Assembly (NCBI GenBank): GCA_934218695.1
Contig: CAKQDA010000001.1
Span: forward strand, 140,146 to 204,145
Reading direction: 5' to 3'
Source of the DNA: an uncultured Succinivibrio sp.
Lineage (GTDB): Bacteria; Pseudomonadota; Gammaproteobacteria; Enterobacterales; Succinivibrionaceae
DNA length: 64,000 bases
This document shows positions 27,626-37,193 of this stretch, piece by piece. The notes beneath the pieces are model-generated. The model had not been told where the DNA came from, did no database searches, and saw only the letters and a list, made by a program, of their open reading frames with translations. Positions within the stretch are counted from its first letter, which is position 1. Each line of letters opens with the position of its first letter. Made by a program: the position numbers and the translations under genes.

Positions 27626-29428
27626 ATGCAAAACATCGGCAATACATATCAAACCATTAAAAACAATGTTGCCTCAAATGGCAATATCAGTTCAGCCGTA
27701 TCTAAAAATAATGCTGCTGACTTTTCAGATCTGCTAAGCAGTATCAGTAAAAACAGTTCGCTGTCTGCTTTGGGGAATACAAAGAACTCTGTACGATCTG
27801 ATAAAAAAGTAAATACAGTTTCATCTTCTGACAGAAGATCTGAAAATCTGTCTAAATCATCAAAAGCACCTGAACGTGACATGAATACTGTAAAGGAGAT
27901 GCCAGACAGTGTTGAGAAGGACAGATCTGATTCTGCTCCTGATGCGGATGTAAAATCAGCTGGTGTGAAACCTGAAGATAAAGAGATGGCACTGACAGAC
28001 AGTACTGAAATTATCATGAACAGCACTGATCTGTTTTCTGATGCTGACTGTTTAAAATCAGATGTTATCTCTTTAAATCAGAAAATTGAACTTGTAGATA
28101 AAATTGTACAGAGAAGCTCTGATTTTATTAAATCAGATGCAGCTCAATCTGAAGCTCTTAAGAGCTCACTTTTGAATCTTTCAAATGAAGAGTTAACAGC
28201 TCTTGAGAAATCAGATGATGTCACCCTGAATGAATTTGTAAATAAGGCTGTATCTTCAGCTTTTCAGACCGATCCAGATGTTGCAAAAGACTTTTTAAAA
28301 GCAGGAGCACTTAAAGATGCTGATATTGCAAAAGGCACCTTAAATTCATCCTTTCAGTCAGACCCGGTTAAATCATCTTCAGATGATGAACCCCTTGATT
28401 CATGGTTTAATGATCTTTTAGGGGATGCACAAGTTGAAGATGTAAAGATTACTGCAGGTAAAAGTGAAAGTTCAGACTTTGGTGCTGAAGACTTTGATCT
28501 TATAGAGAAGAGTCTGAAACTTACCAAAACTCTTGATGAAAGCCTTGCAAAGGCAGATGTAAAGAGCAAAATCGATGCTATTATGGATTCAAAGGCTGAT
28601 GCTCATGAAAACACTCTGCAAAAATCCTTAGAACTGCTAAAAGGAATGGCTCAGGGAAAGACTGGCTCATCTGCAAATGCACCGGAGATTACATCCTACA
28701 GGTCTGATTTAAATGCAACTTCAGAACAGAAAATAGGAACTAACGGATTTTTGAGCTTGGAGCAGGCTATAAAGTCAGCAGTTGAAGGCTCAGTTTCATC
28801 CATGTCATCAGATTTGTCTCAGGACAGTGGTTTTCAGGGAAATCAGAATCAGTCTTTCCAGAGCATGCTGCAGCAGAGTGCATCCACTAACAAGGAAAAC
28901 ACTCAGACCCTGATTTCAAAACAGTTTGATTTGCTGAGTATGTCATCGAGCCTTAAGCAGAACGCACAGGCTTTAACTGAAAAGGTAATGCAGATGGCAT
29001 CAAAGAACCTTAAGACAATGGATTTGACCTTAAATCCTGAAGGTCTTGGCAGAATGAAGATTTCTCTTGATGTAGGCGGTGCTGATGATGTCACTAGAAT
29101 TTCCATTTCAGCAAGTTCACCTGCCACTAGAGCTTTAGTTGAACAGGGAATGGATGTTTTAAGGCAGACCTTAAGAGATAATGATATCAGTGCACAGGCT
29201 GAAGTAACCGAATATGAGGATAACTCCTCAAATCAGAATGGAAATTCACAGCAGGAAACTGCAGATAGGAACGGTCATTCTCAAAACGGTCATGAAGAGC
29301 AGTCGCATGATGATCTGAATTACGGCACATTCTTTGCTTCAGATGAACATAAGAACAATGTGTCAGAAAATGATACAGAAAATCTAATAAACTCACAAAA
29401 TGGTGATTCTGTAAGCTATTTTGCGTAA
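27626..29428 (+). CDS. fliK: Flagellar hook-length control protein FliK
   Basis: Molecular ruler that sets hook length and switches export specificity. The 600 aa are mostly low-complexity Ser/Asp/Lys-rich sequence (1-440), as expected of the secreted ruler part. The conserved Flg_hook-type C-terminal domain is about 455-535: MDLTLNPEGLGRMKISLDVG, then RISISASSPATRALVEQGMD and VLRQTLRDNDI. A Gln/Asn/His-rich tail ends it. RBS GAGAGGA is 5 bases before the ATG. First gene of fliKLMNOPQR behind a sigma-54 promoter. Confidence 0.93.
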   Translation: MQNIGNTYQTIKNNVASNGNISSAVSKNNAADFSDLLSSISKNSSLSALGNTKNSVRSDKKVNTVSSSDRRSENLSKSSKAPERDMNTVKEMPDSVEKDRSDSAPDADVKSAGVKPEDKEMALTDSTEIIMNSTDLFSDADCLKSDVISLNQKIELVDKIVQRSSDFIKSDAAQSEALKSSLLNLSNEELTALEKSDDVTLNEFVNKAVSSAFQTDPDVAKDFLKAGALKDADIAKGTLNSSFQSDPVKSSSDDEPLDSWFNDLLGDAQVEDVKITAGKSESSDFGAEDFDLIEKSLKLTKTLDESLAKADVKSKIDAIMDSKADAHENTLQKSLELLKGMAQGKTGSSANAPEITSYRSDLNATSEQKIGTNGFLSLEQAIKSAVEGSVSSMSSDLSQDSGFQGNQNQSFQSMLQQSASTNKENTQTLISKQFDLLSMSSSLKQNAQALTEKVMQMASKNLKTMDLTLNPEGLGRMKISLDVGGADDVTRISISASSPATRALVEQGMDVLRQTLRDNDISAQAEVTEYEDNSSNQNGNSQQETADRNGHSQNGHEEQSHDDLNYGTFFASDEHKNNVSENDTENLINSQNGDSVSYFA

Positions 29429-29484
29429 AAATCAAGAGATTATTTAATTCTCTGTGCCATAATATAAAGAATTAGGAGAGAGTT

Positions 29485-30024
29485 ATGGCTGAAAAGAAAA
29501 CTGTAGATGAATTGGATAGCCCAAAGCGCGGTAAAAAAATGTTCATAATTATAGCTGCTTTTGTGCTGCTACTTATAGGTGCTGGCTGTTATTTTGGAGC
29601 TGCCTACTTCTTTAACTTGCCTCCATTTGATGCGGAGCCTGCTCCTACTGTTGAAGAAAAGGCCGCGCAGAAGGCTGAAGAGGAGAAGTCTCAGAAACTT
29701 TTGCAGCGTGAGATTTACGTCAAGTGTGCAGAAACATTCTCTTTTAACATTAAGAGTGAAAGGCGTCTGCACACAGGTCAGGTGGATGTTGTACTGGTCG
29801 TTCAGGGTGAAGAAAACGAGAACTTGGCTAAAAAGCATCTGACTTTAATCGACAGTGTTATTTTTGATAAACTCAGCGCACAGACCTATGAGGGACTGCT
29901 GTTACCTTCAGGACGCCAGAGACTGAAGAGAGAACTTCTGGATGCCACAAGAGCAAAAATGTCTGAAATAGCAAAAGCTCCTGTAATAGACCAGATCCTC
30001 TTTACAGGCTTTGTCCTGCAGTAG
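29485..30024 (+). CDS. fliL: Flagellar basal body-associated protein FliL
   Basis: Single-pass inner-membrane protein that surrounds the stator. A short cytoplasmic N-terminus is followed by one helix (KMFIIIAAFVLLLIGAGCYF, about 14-33) and a periplasmic FliL domain (RREIYVKCAETFSFN-type start; end TRAKMSEIAKAPVIDQILFT). Its 179 aa are normal. RBS GGAGAG is 7 bases before the ATG. fliM follows after 11 bases. Confidence 0.93.
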   Translation: MAEKKTVDELDSPKRGKKMFIIIAAFVLLLIGAGCYFGAAYFFNLPPFDAEPAPTVEEKAAQKAEEEKSQKLLQREIYVKCAETFSFNIKSERRLHTGQVDVVLVVQGEENENLAKKHLTLIDSVIFDKLSAQTYEGLLLPSGRQRLKRELLDATRAKMSEIAKAPVIDQILFTGFVLQ

Positions 30025-30035
30025 GAGATATATCA

Positions 30036-31082
30036 GTGACTGAATTTTTAACCCAGGATGAAATTGATGCACTGCTGCATGGGGCAGATGATGTAGAGCC
30101 AGAAGAGCCGCAGGACGTCTCGGGTGTCAAAACCTTTGATTTTGGTTCCCAGGAACGTATTGTTCGTGGCCGTATGCCAACACTTGAGCTTGTTGATGAG
30201 CGTTTTGCCCGTCATATGCGTATCAGTCTGTTCAACATGATGCGACACGCAGCTGAAGTGACCTGGACCGGTGTTAACATGATGAAGTTTGCCGAATATC
30301 TGCAGACTCTGTATGTGCCTACCTCTTTGAACATGGTTCGTTTCAGACCGTTAAAGGGTACTGCCCTGATAACACTTGAAGCCAAACTGGTTTTTATTCT
30401 TGTGGAGAATTTCTTCGGTGGAGAAGGCCGTTTCAGAACCAAGATCGAAGGACGTGAGTTCACACCTACTGAAAGAAGAATTATTCAGAAACTTCTGAAG
30501 ATGGTTTTTGCCGATTACAAGGAAGCATGGGCTCCTGTAATGGACGCAGAGTTTGAATATCTCGATTCTGAAGTTAACCCTTCGATGGCAAACATTGTCA
30601 GTCCGTCAGAGGTTCTGGTGGTAAACCAGTTCCACATTGATCTTGATGGCGGTGGCGGTGATTTGCATATCTGTTTCCCATATTCAATGATTGAACCTAT
30701 CCGTGAACTTTTAGATGCCGGTGTTCAGTCTGACAAGGGAGACACCGATGTCCGCTGGAACAAGGCACTGCGCGAAGAGGTTATGGATGTCAATGTGGAT
30801 ATGAGAGTAAAACTTCTTGATACTCTAGTCTCCTTACGTGACATTATGAATTTTGAGCCTGGAGATATCCTCAATGTTGAGATCCCAGAGAATCTTCTGG
30901 TTTATATTGAGGATCTGCCAAGCTACAGGGCTAAACTTGGCCAGTCAAAGGACAAGCTTGCAATCAAGATCTCCGAAGTTTTAGAGAGACCTAAGAGTGC
31001 CAAGAATGATTTGAGCTTCATCAAGGGTAACAATATGAATGTTGCCGATGATGAGGAAGTTGAAGAATTTGATGATGATTAA
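30036..31082 (+). CDS. fliM: Flagellar motor switch protein FliM
   Basis: C-ring protein binding phospho-CheY. The N-terminal CheY-binding peptide FLTQDEIDALLHG is at residues 4-16, then the FliM middle domain (RIVRGRMPTLELVDERFARH start) and a C-terminal SpoA/FliN-like domain (about 255-320). HICFPYSMIEPIRELL is a typical FliM segment. The start is GTG at 30036 with GGAGA upstream; the conserved N-terminal peptide begins four residues later, which fixes it. At 348 aa it has normal length with a short acidic tail. Confidence 0.97.
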   Translation: MTEFLTQDEIDALLHGADDVEPEEPQDVSGVKTFDFGSQERIVRGRMPTLELVDERFARHMRISLFNMMRHAAEVTWTGVNMMKFAEYLQTLYVPTSLNMVRFRPLKGTALITLEAKLVFILVENFFGGEGRFRTKIEGREFTPTERRIIQKLLKMVFADYKEAWAPVMDAEFEYLDSEVNPSMANIVSPSEVLVVNQFHIDLDGGGGDLHICFPYSMIEPIRELLDAGVQSDKGDTDVRWNKALREEVMDVNVDMRVKLLDTLVSLRDIMNFEPGDILNVEIPENLLVYIEDLPSYRAKLGQSKDKLAIKISEVLERPKSAKNDLSFIKGNNMNVADDEEVEEFDDD

Positions 31083-31090
31083 GGTGAAGT

Positions 31091-31492
31091 ATGTCAGACG
31101 ATCAGAAATTAGCAGATGAATGGGCCGCAGCTTTAGGAGCACAGGATTCAGGTTCTGACCCTGCTGCAGCTCCAATTGAGGAGTTCGAGTCGGACAGTTC
31201 TGCAAACAAGGCTCCTCTGTCAGTTGAGGAGCGTAAAAAACTTGATTCCATACTCGATATTCCTGTAACCATTACTATGGAAGTAGGTCACGCCAAGATC
31301 TCAATCCGTAACCTGTTACAGTTAAATCAGGGTTCTGTAATTGAACTTGAAAGACTTGCAGGTGAACCACTGGATGTGCTTGTGAACGGTACTTTAATCG
31401 CTCACGGAGAAGTGGTTGTGGTTAACGACAAATTCGGTATCAGACTGACTGATGTCATCAGCCAGGTTGAGAGAATTAAAAAGCTTCAGTAA
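31091..31492 (+). CDS. fliN: Flagellar motor switch protein FliN
   Basis: C-ring protein of the SpoA family. The conserved domain runs about residues 50-132: LDSILDIPVTITMEVGHAKI, then LLQLNQGSVIELERLAGEPL, ending VNDKFGIRLTDVISQVERIK. The N-terminal 45 residues are acidic linker, as usual. Its 133 aa match E. coli FliN (137 aa). It starts 8 bases after fliM; fliO starts 1 base after its stop. Confidence 0.97.
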   Translation: MSDDQKLADEWAAALGAQDSGSDPAAAPIEEFESDSSANKAPLSVEERKKLDSILDIPVTITMEVGHAKISIRNLLQLNQGSVIELERLAGEPLDVLVNGTLIAHGEVVVVNDKFGIRLTDVISQVERIKKLQ

Positions 31493-31493
31493 G

Positions 31494-31937
31494 ATGAGAT
31501 TTTTATTGTCACTGTGCCTGCTGTCATATGCAGGCATTGCCGTATCTGATGAGACTACCTCTGGTCATGAATTATCCTCGGCAGGTCAGCTTTTTACCTG
31601 GCTTCTGTCCACTTTTGCCATTCTGGCTGTAATTCTTGTTGTTGCCTTCCTTTTAAAGAAAACCCGTTTTGTAAGAAATAACCAGGGTAAACTTGTGATT
31701 TTAAATCAGTTGTATCTCGGTCCAAAACAGAGAGTTGTCATTGTAAAAGCTAGAAACAGACAGATCATGCTTGGGGTTACTCAGAATCAGATCACATATC
31801 TTACAGATCTTGATGATGAGAAAAACGAGTTTGATAAAGAACTTGCAAAACATACAAATTCAGCTGCAGATACTGCATATACCGGATCTTCAATCAGTAA
31901 AGAGCAGAGTTTAAATGATATTTCAAAGAGCAATTGA
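31494..31937 (+). CDS. fliO: Flagellar biosynthesis protein FliO
   Basis: Small membrane protein assisting assembly of the FliP ring in the export gate. An N-terminal hydrophobic leader ([18 protein letters not shown]) is followed by a helix at about 37-55 ([17 protein letters not shown]) and the FliO-type segment [19 protein letters not shown]. The frame is open into fliN, but the ATG at 31494, one base after the fliN stop, gives the leader and the 147-aa family length, so it is used. Identity relies partly on its place between fliN and fliP. Confidence 0.88.
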   Translation: MRFLLSLCLLSYAGIAVSDETTSGHELSSAGQLFTWLLSTFAILAVILVVAFLLKKTRFVRNNQGKLVILNQLYLGPKQRVVIVKARNRQIMLGVTQNQITYLTDLDDEKNEFDKELAKHTNSAADTAYTGSSISKEQSLNDISKSN

Positions 31938-31950
31938 ATCTAAAGAGTAT

Positions 31951-32769
31951 ATGGCAAATTCCAGGGCCATGTTGTCAAAACTCAGGTCCTTAAAGAAAAG
32001 TCTTGCCATAAGTTCTGTGTTAACTCTTGTCACAGGCCTTATTCTGTTTTTACTGCCATCACAGAGTCTGGCTGCAAATCTTGATATTTCGGCATTTACT
32101 GTAAAGACCAATCCAGACGGAACACAGGATTACTCATTATCACTGCAGGTTGTGATCTTAATGACTTTATTGTCATTCTTACCATCAATTCTGGTAATGA
32201 TGACCTCATTTACACGAATCGTGATAGTGCTGGCCATTCTGCGTCAGGCAATTGGTCTGCAGACCTCACCTTCAAATCAGGTGTTAATCGGTATTGCCTT
32301 TTTTATGACCATATTTATCATGACCCCTGTATTTGACGATATGTATACGCAGGCAATTGAGCCATATATGAACGATAAAATCCAGGCAAGAGATGCTTTT
32401 GAAATTGCACAAAAGCCATTGCACAAGTTCATGCTCGATCAGACCCGTATGAGTGATTTAAATGCCTTTTCAGAATTTGCCAACATCAAGATAGACAAAC
32501 TTGAGGATGTTCCAATGAGAGTTGTTATTCCAGCTTTCATTGTCAGTGAATTAAAGACAGCCTTCCAGATAGGTTTTATGCTGTTTCTTCCGTTTCTTAT
32601 CATTGATCTTGTGGTGGCATCAATTCTGATGGCAATGGGTATGATGATGCTGTCTCCTATGATTGTGTCGTTGCCATTTAAACTGATGCTGTTTGTGCTT
32701 GTAGATGGCTGGTCTCTTATCATGGGAACACTGATGTCCAGTTTCGGACTCGGTGTTGCAGGAGGGTAG
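31951..32769 (+). CDS. fliP: Flagellar export gate protein FliP
   Basis: Core ring subunit of the type III export gate. It has an N-terminal signal-like helix (about 18-38, ending QSLAAN), then the FliP signature [20 protein letters not shown] and [16 protein letters not shown], and the late pair [19 protein letters not shown] and [20 protein letters not shown]. The frame extends upstream to an ATG at 31915, but that overlaps fliO; the ATG at 31951 has AAAGAG in front and is preferred (272 aa). fliQ begins 3 bases after the stop. Confidence 0.95.
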   Translation: MANSRAMLSKLRSLKKSLAISSVLTLVTGLILFLLPSQSLAANLDISAFTVKTNPDGTQDYSLSLQVVILMTLLSFLPSILVMMTSFTRIVIVLAILRQAIGLQTSPSNQVLIGIAFFMTIFIMTPVFDDMYTQAIEPYMNDKIQARDAFEIAQKPLHKFMLDQTRMSDLNAFSEFANIKIDKLEDVPMRVVIPAFIVSELKTAFQIGFMLFLPFLIIDLVVASILMAMGMMMLSPMIVSLPFKLMLFVLVDGWSLIMGTLMSSFGLGVAGG

Positions 32770-32772
32770 TGT

Positions 32773-33042
32773 ATGGAACCAGAAGTCTTTGTCGATATTG
32801 TCCGTGAAGCTTTAGGTCTGGTGGCACTATTAGTAAGCGCAAGTATCGTACCTTCATTGTGTGTAGGTCTGTGTGTATCTATCTTCCAGGCTGCAACCTC
32901 AATTAACGAGCAGACTTTGTCATTCTTACCTCGTCTGCTTGTAACTGTAGGAGCTTTGATGGTAGGTTCTCACTGGGGACTTGAAAAGCTCATGTCCTTT
33001 TTCAAGACCATTATTGATTTAATCCCACAGGCTGTAGGTTAA
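32773..33042 (+). CDS. fliQ: Flagellar export gate protein FliQ
   Basis: An 89-aa two-helix membrane protein of the export gate. Helices are about residues 14-38 and 52-75. The family motif FQAATSINEQTLSFLPRLL is intact. Length equals E. coli FliQ (89 aa). Its stop overlaps the fliR start by one base (TAATG). Confidence 0.97.
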   Translation: MEPEVFVDIVREALGLVALLVSASIVPSLCVGLCVSIFQAATSINEQTLSFLPRLLVTVGALMVGSHWGLEKLMSFFKTIIDLIPQAVG

Positions 33043-33833
33043 TGGACGTACTTGAGCCAATCACTCTTACAGCAGTAGCTCAGTTTGTCTGGCCACTGTG
33101 TCGTATCAGTGCCTTTTTAGCAACAATGTTCGCTGTCTCTGGAAACTCTTTTCCTATGATGACACGAGCTCTATTGGCTCTTACAATTACAGTCTGTATG
33201 CTGCCATCTATTCCCAATCTGGCACCTAACACTGATCCTTTTACTGTATACGGCATTATCGTAACTATAAAAGAGTGTTTAATCGGATTAGCTTTAGGTT
33301 TGTGTACGCTCTTTATCTCACAGGCTTTTATTATTGCAGGTCAGGCTGTTGCGATGCAGACAGGTTTAGGCTTTGCATCCTTAGTTGATCCTGTATCAGG
33401 TACCAACTCTCCTGTAGTAGGTCAGTTTTTTACAGTACTGTGTACCTTAGTCTTTTTCAGTGTAGATGGTCATTTAATCTTTTTAAGATTATTGCTAGAG
33501 AGCTTTAAGGCTCTGCCTATGGGGGAGGCTTTACCTCTGTACGGTATTAAAGAGTTTCTGCTTTTTTCTGGATCAATGTTCAAAGCAGGTCTTGCCATGT
33601 CTATGAGCGCGATCTGTACTATGCTTGTGGTTAACTTCACCTTGGGTGTAATGACTAAAGCTGCTCCTCAGTTAAATATCTTTTCTTTAGGTTTTGCCGT
33701 GACAATGATTGTAGGCCTGTGTGTCCTCTTCCTGTCTCTAAATGCATTTATGAGCAACTTCACTCATAACTTTAATGAAGTTTTCAATACAGCCTGTTCT
33801 TTAGTGGGATTGAGTTGTGAAGGTGTTCTGTAA
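33042..33833 (+). CDS. fliR: Flagellar export gate protein FliR
   Basis: Multi-pass (about six helices) export gate subunit of 263 aa. Recognisable segments include FVWPLCRISAFLATMFAVSG, KECLIGLALGLCTLFISQAF, AMQTGLGFASLVDP and GVMTKAAPQLNIFSLGF. It is the last gene of the fli locus; flhB and flhA, which commonly follow in Vibrio and Pseudomonas, are not here, so the locus has been split. A weak hairpin, AACAGC/GCTGTT at 33913-33931, follows in the gap before the convergent ppnN. Confidence 0.97.
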   Translation: MDVLEPITLTAVAQFVWPLCRISAFLATMFAVSGNSFPMMTRALLALTITVCMLPSIPNLAPNTDPFTVYGIIVTIKECLIGLALGLCTLFISQAFIIAGQAVAMQTGLGFASLVDPVSGTNSPVVGQFFTVLCTLVFFSVDGHLIFLRLLLESFKALPMGEALPLYGIKEFLLFSGSMFKAGLAMSMSAICTMLVVNFTLGVMTKAAPQLNIFSLGFAVTMIVGLCVLFLSLNAFMSNFTHNFNEVFNTACSLVGLSCEGVL

Positions 33834-33999
33834 AACACCTGAAGATAAAATTAAAGTTATTAATGTAAAGTTTTATTCCTGTCATCAGATCTGGCATGTA
33901 AAGAGCTGAGTTAACAGCTGCACAGGCTGTTTTCAGAACTCCTGAACTGAATGTCTATCAGCACAGGAGCTTCATTATTTACTGTTATGCTATGATTAT

Positions 34000-35376
34000 T
34001 TACTCTTCTACAAGTTCATAGCATGGAATGTATTCTTTCTGAGATAAAAGCACACGTCCCTGCTCTATGTAACTGCGCAGCAGAGTATCCATAGACTTAA
34101 TGATATCCCCGTCACCATGTAGTTTGAATGGTCCTTTTTGAGCTACAAGCTTAATGCCGTTCTCCTTGACATTTCCGGTTACAATTCCAGAGAAGGCAGA
34201 ACGCAGGTTGCACGCTAACTTCCATGGAGCTTGATCACGCCTTAAGTCAAGATTTGCCATGAATTCATGTGTGATTGCATTTGCCTCCTGCAGTTCATGC
34301 GGAATATGTAAAGTCCAGTTAAAGCAGTATGAATCATGAGTAATAGTTCTGTGATCCAGTACCGTATCATTGTACTGTTTAACCTTCTGAGCTACAGTTA
34401 CCGGATCATCAATAATAAGATCATAGTAACGTGTGATCTCTTTTCCAAAGCATTCAATCAGGAAGTTCTGCAGTTCATCAAAGTAACCTGTTGCAGATTT
34501 TGGTCCTGTCAGGATCAGTGGCAGGAAGTTGTGTTTATTTTCCTTGCTTAATTTGATACTGAGAATATAGAGTAACTCTTCAGCAGTACCAGGACCACCT
34601 GGGAAGATAATAAGAGTATGCCCAAGACGGACAAAAGCTTCCAGTCTCTTTTCAATATCCGGCATGATCACAAGATCTGTCACCATGGCATTGGGTGGTT
34701 CTGCCGCAATGATAGATGGTTCTGTAAGACCTATCATGCGGCATTTTTCCTGTTCGCACTGCTCTGAATATCCCTGCAGAGAACCTTTCATCGGAGCTTC
34801 CATCACGCCGGGACCGCAGCCGGTGCAGATGTCAGTTTTGCGCAGGCCAAGTTCCAGACCGACCTTATAGGCATAATCGTATTCTTCCTGACAGATGGAG
34901 TGTCCTCCCCAGCAGACAGCAAGATTGGGTTTCATTCCTGCCTTGAGCACACTTGCATTTCTTAAGATGATGAAAATAAGGTTAGTGGTGTAATCTTCCT
35001 CTGACTTGTATTTCTTTTTAAGACTCTCGTCGAGTAATTCTGAGTACTGGTGTATCTGAACAATATCTCTTAAAACAGCATAGAGGTGTTTGCGCAGTTT
35101 TTTGATAACCTGTCCTTCAACGAGGGAGGATTTTGGCGGATTGATAAGTTCAAGCTTTAGACCGCGTTCATTTCTGATGATGTTGATTTCAAATGACTTG
35201 AAGTTATCTAAAAGCTCTTTTGAGTTATCAGTAATATTGCCACTGTTTAAAACCGCAAGAGAACAGTTTCTGTAGAGATCATAAAGTTCACCCTGACTTG
35301 AAAGAGAGAGTGAATCTGCTTCATACTGAGTTAAAAGTGACATGGAGCCTACAGGCCAGACGTCTACAACGCTCAT
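34000..35376 (-). CDS. ppnN: Nucleotide 5'-monophosphate nucleosidase PpnN (YgdH, LOG family)
   Basis: Cleaves purine and pyrimidine nucleoside monophosphates to base and ribose 5-phosphate; the E. coli enzyme is stimulated by (p)ppGpp. The central LOG/lysine-decarboxylase-like domain has AVCWGGHSICQEEYDYAYK, the GCGPGVMEAPMKG loop and the PGGPGTAEELLYIL motif with its catalytic-type Glu. The N-terminal 130 residues and C-terminal domain are as in PpnN, and its 458 aa match E. coli PpnN (454 aa). Monocistronic and convergent with fliR. Confidence 0.94.
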   Translation of the reverse strand: MSVVDVWPVGSMSLLTQYEADSLSLSSQGELYDLYRNCSLAVLNSGNITDNSKELLDNFKSFEINIIRNERGLKLELINPPKSSLVEGQVIKKLRKHLYAVLRDIVQIHQYSELLDESLKKKYKSEEDYTTNLIFIILRNASVLKAGMKPNLAVCWGGHSICQEEYDYAYKVGLELGLRKTDICTGCGPGVMEAPMKGSLQGYSEQCEQEKCRMIGLTEPSIIAAEPPNAMVTDLVIMPDIEKRLEAFVRLGHTLIIFPGGPGTAEELLYILSIKLSKENKHNFLPLILTGPKSATGYFDELQNFLIECFGKEITRYYDLIIDDPVTVAQKVKQYNDTVLDHRTITHDSYCFNWTLHIPHELQEANAITHEFMANLDLRRDQAPWKLACNLRSAFSGIVTGNVKENGIKLVAQKGPFKLHGDGDIIKSMDTLLRSYIEQGRVLLSQKEYIPCYELVEE

Positions 35377-35556
35377 AAATGCTCCTTTGTTATTTTGGTA
35401 TTATGTTTTATGGAAATTAACTTTTTATCTTGTTTATGTTGTTAATGCTGAACTTTTACCACTCTTTCATTATAGGTTACTGTTTTTATATAACATTTTT
35501 ATTTTGAACGAAATTTTGAACATGGTTTACAAAAATTCAAGCCTATTTTCAGATGT

Positions 35557-35585
35557 GGCAGTCAAGCTCTGAATGCATGACTGCC
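35557..35585 (-). terminator. Hairpin downstream of queF
   Basis: GGCAGTCA and TGACTGCC form a perfect 8-bp stem with a 13-nt loop, 15 bases beyond the queF stop. No T-run follows on the minus strand, so it is a weak terminator or an RNA 3'-end stem. Confidence 0.4.
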
Positions 35586-35599
35586 TAATAAAGACCTTC

Positions 35600-36466
35600 C
35601 TACTGTCTTACAGTTCTTACTGATTCAATGTTGTTGAGCTTACCTGATGATCTGACTGGGTTAATGTCTATACCACCACGACGTGTAAAGTATGCTGATA
35701 CAGTTAATTTAGATGGCTTGAGAAAGTACATTAAATCTGAATAGACAAGTTCAACGCACTGTTCATGAAAACCCTGATGGTTACGCAGTGATACAAGATA
35801 GGAGAGCAGTCCCTTAACATCAGGTTTCCTGCCTTCATAATCAATCTTTATGACAGCATGATCTGGCTGTGCTGTTACAGGACAGAGTGATCTGAACAGG
35901 TTGGTGTAATAAACCTTTCTGATATTCTTATCATCCTTATCAAAAGTTAAAAGCTCTGGAGAGTAGTCATAACTCTTAAAAGACAAGTCAGAGACACAGG
36001 ACAACTCCTCAAGACAGGTTCCTTTTATTTCCTGCAGTAAGAATTCTTTTGAGTTAATCTCATAAAGACTTACTTTTACGTTGCATTCAAGAAGATTGCC
36101 AAGATCATGCTCAAATACATTTTCGACTTCCTTTAAATCTTTAAATCTGGTCATCGTAAATGACAGCTCATAGAGTTTTAGAGATTTTGATTCAACGATA
36201 TAGCGGCTGTCTGCAGGAACCTTCATGATGCCCATACAGACTTTTGGAAGTCCGTTTAAGTTTAAATAGGTCATTTCATAAAGACGCCATATATCATATC
36301 CGAAGAATTTCTGTAATCTATCAATCTGACTGCGGCCGAGCTGTCTTTCAATTCTCTGCAGTCTTGAAGGGGCATATTCGTTATCGTAAACAGTATTTTT
36401 TCCAAGAACAAGATTGTCCATTCCTGAAGATATATCTGAAGTACTCTGTTTTGCGTTGCTGTTCAT
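35600..36466 (-). CDS. queF: NADPH-dependent 7-cyano-7-deazaguanine reductase QueF
   Basis: Reduces preQ0 to preQ1, the last free-base step of queuosine synthesis. This is the long E. coli-type fold of 288 aa (E. coli 282 aa). The catalytic cysteine is Cys195 in FRSLCPVTAQPDHA, with Asp202 nearby. VESKSLKLYELSF is the NADPH-side signature, and QGFHEQCVEL contains the conserved substrate-binding Glu. The frame is open to 36499, but the ATG at 36466 overlaps the rsmE stop by one base (TAATG) and gives the normal length, so it is used; translational coupling to rsmE is likely. queD and queE are 26 kb away. Confidence 0.95.
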   Translation of the reverse strand: MNSNAKQSTSDISSGMDNLVLGKNTVYDNEYAPSRLQRIERQLGRSQIDRLQKFFGYDIWRLYEMTYLNLNGLPKVCMGIMKVPADSRYIVESKSLKLYELSFTMTRFKDLKEVENVFEHDLGNLLECNVKVSLYEINSKEFLLQEIKGTCLEELSCVSDLSFKSYDYSPELLTFDKDDKNIRKVYYTNLFRSLCPVTAQPDHAVIKIDYEGRKPDVKGLLSYLVSLRNHQGFHEQCVELVYSDLMYFLKPSKLTVSAYFTRRGGIDINPVRSSGKLNNIESVRTVRQ

Positions 36467-37191
36467 TACAAATCTCCGTATCTGCAGCCTAAGATACACA
36501 AAGCTGCCAGGGCAGCCGTTTCTGTTCTTAAAATTCTTGGGCCCAGGGTTACACCCACAAATCTGTTGTCAGCTGCCTTTTTAATTTCACTGTCATCAAG
36601 TCCTCCTTCAGGTCCTATGAGTAGCCTTATATCACCAGAAGGTTCAAGTTCTGTTAACTTTCTGTCAGCTTTTGGATCGAGAGTGAGACTTAAAGCATCA
36701 GGGCTTTGAGAATACCATGTTTCAATATTTACGATATTTTCAACAGTCGGAACTACATTACGTCCGCACTGCTCACAGGCAGAGATGGCGATCTTCTGCC
36801 ACTGTTCAATCTTTTTTAGCTGTCTCTTTTCATCGAGTTTTACTCCACAGCGTGATGAGTAAAGAGGGGTAATTTTATAAATACCAAGTTCACAAGCTTT
36901 CTGAATGGTAAATTCCATTCTCTCGCCACGACTGATGACCTGACCTAACTCCACTCTTACAGGAGATTCAACATTGCGCTCAATAACTTTGGTACATCTG
37001 TAGTTTGCTGTTTTTCCAACTTTTGTAAGCACAGCCTCATACTCATGACCGATGCCGTCAAAAACTGCAAATTCATCATTTTCTTTAAAACGCAGTACTC
37101 GAATCAGATGTCCGTAGCCATCATCATCAAGGGTAAATTCATCAGTTAAATTTAAAGGAGCATTGAGCTGACAGATTCTGACTGTTCTCAT
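36466..37191 (-). CDS. rsmE: 16S rRNA (uracil-1498-N3)-methyltransferase RsmE
   Basis: SPOUT-class methyltransferase acting on U1498 of 16S rRNA. The knotted SAM-binding part shows RLLIGPEGGLDDSEI and GVTLGPRILRTETAALAAL (about 188-235). The N-terminal PUA-like part begins with MRTVRICQL and contains HLIRVLRFKENDEF. Its 241 aa match the family. It lies between endA (3-base gap upstream) and queF (1-base overlap), so endA-rsmE-queF look like one minus-strand operon. Confidence 0.95.
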   Translation of the reverse strand: MRTVRICQLNAPLNLTDEFTLDDDGYGHLIRVLRFKENDEFAVFDGIGHEYEAVLTKVGKTANYRCTKVIERNVESPVRVELGQVISRGERMEFTIQKACELGIYKITPLYSSRCGVKLDEKRQLKKIEQWQKIAISACEQCGRNVVPTVENIVNIETWYSQSPDALSLTLDPKADRKLTELEPSGDIRLLIGPEGGLDDSEIKKAADNRFVGVTLGPRILRTETAALAALCILGCRYGDL

Positions 37192-37193
37192 TA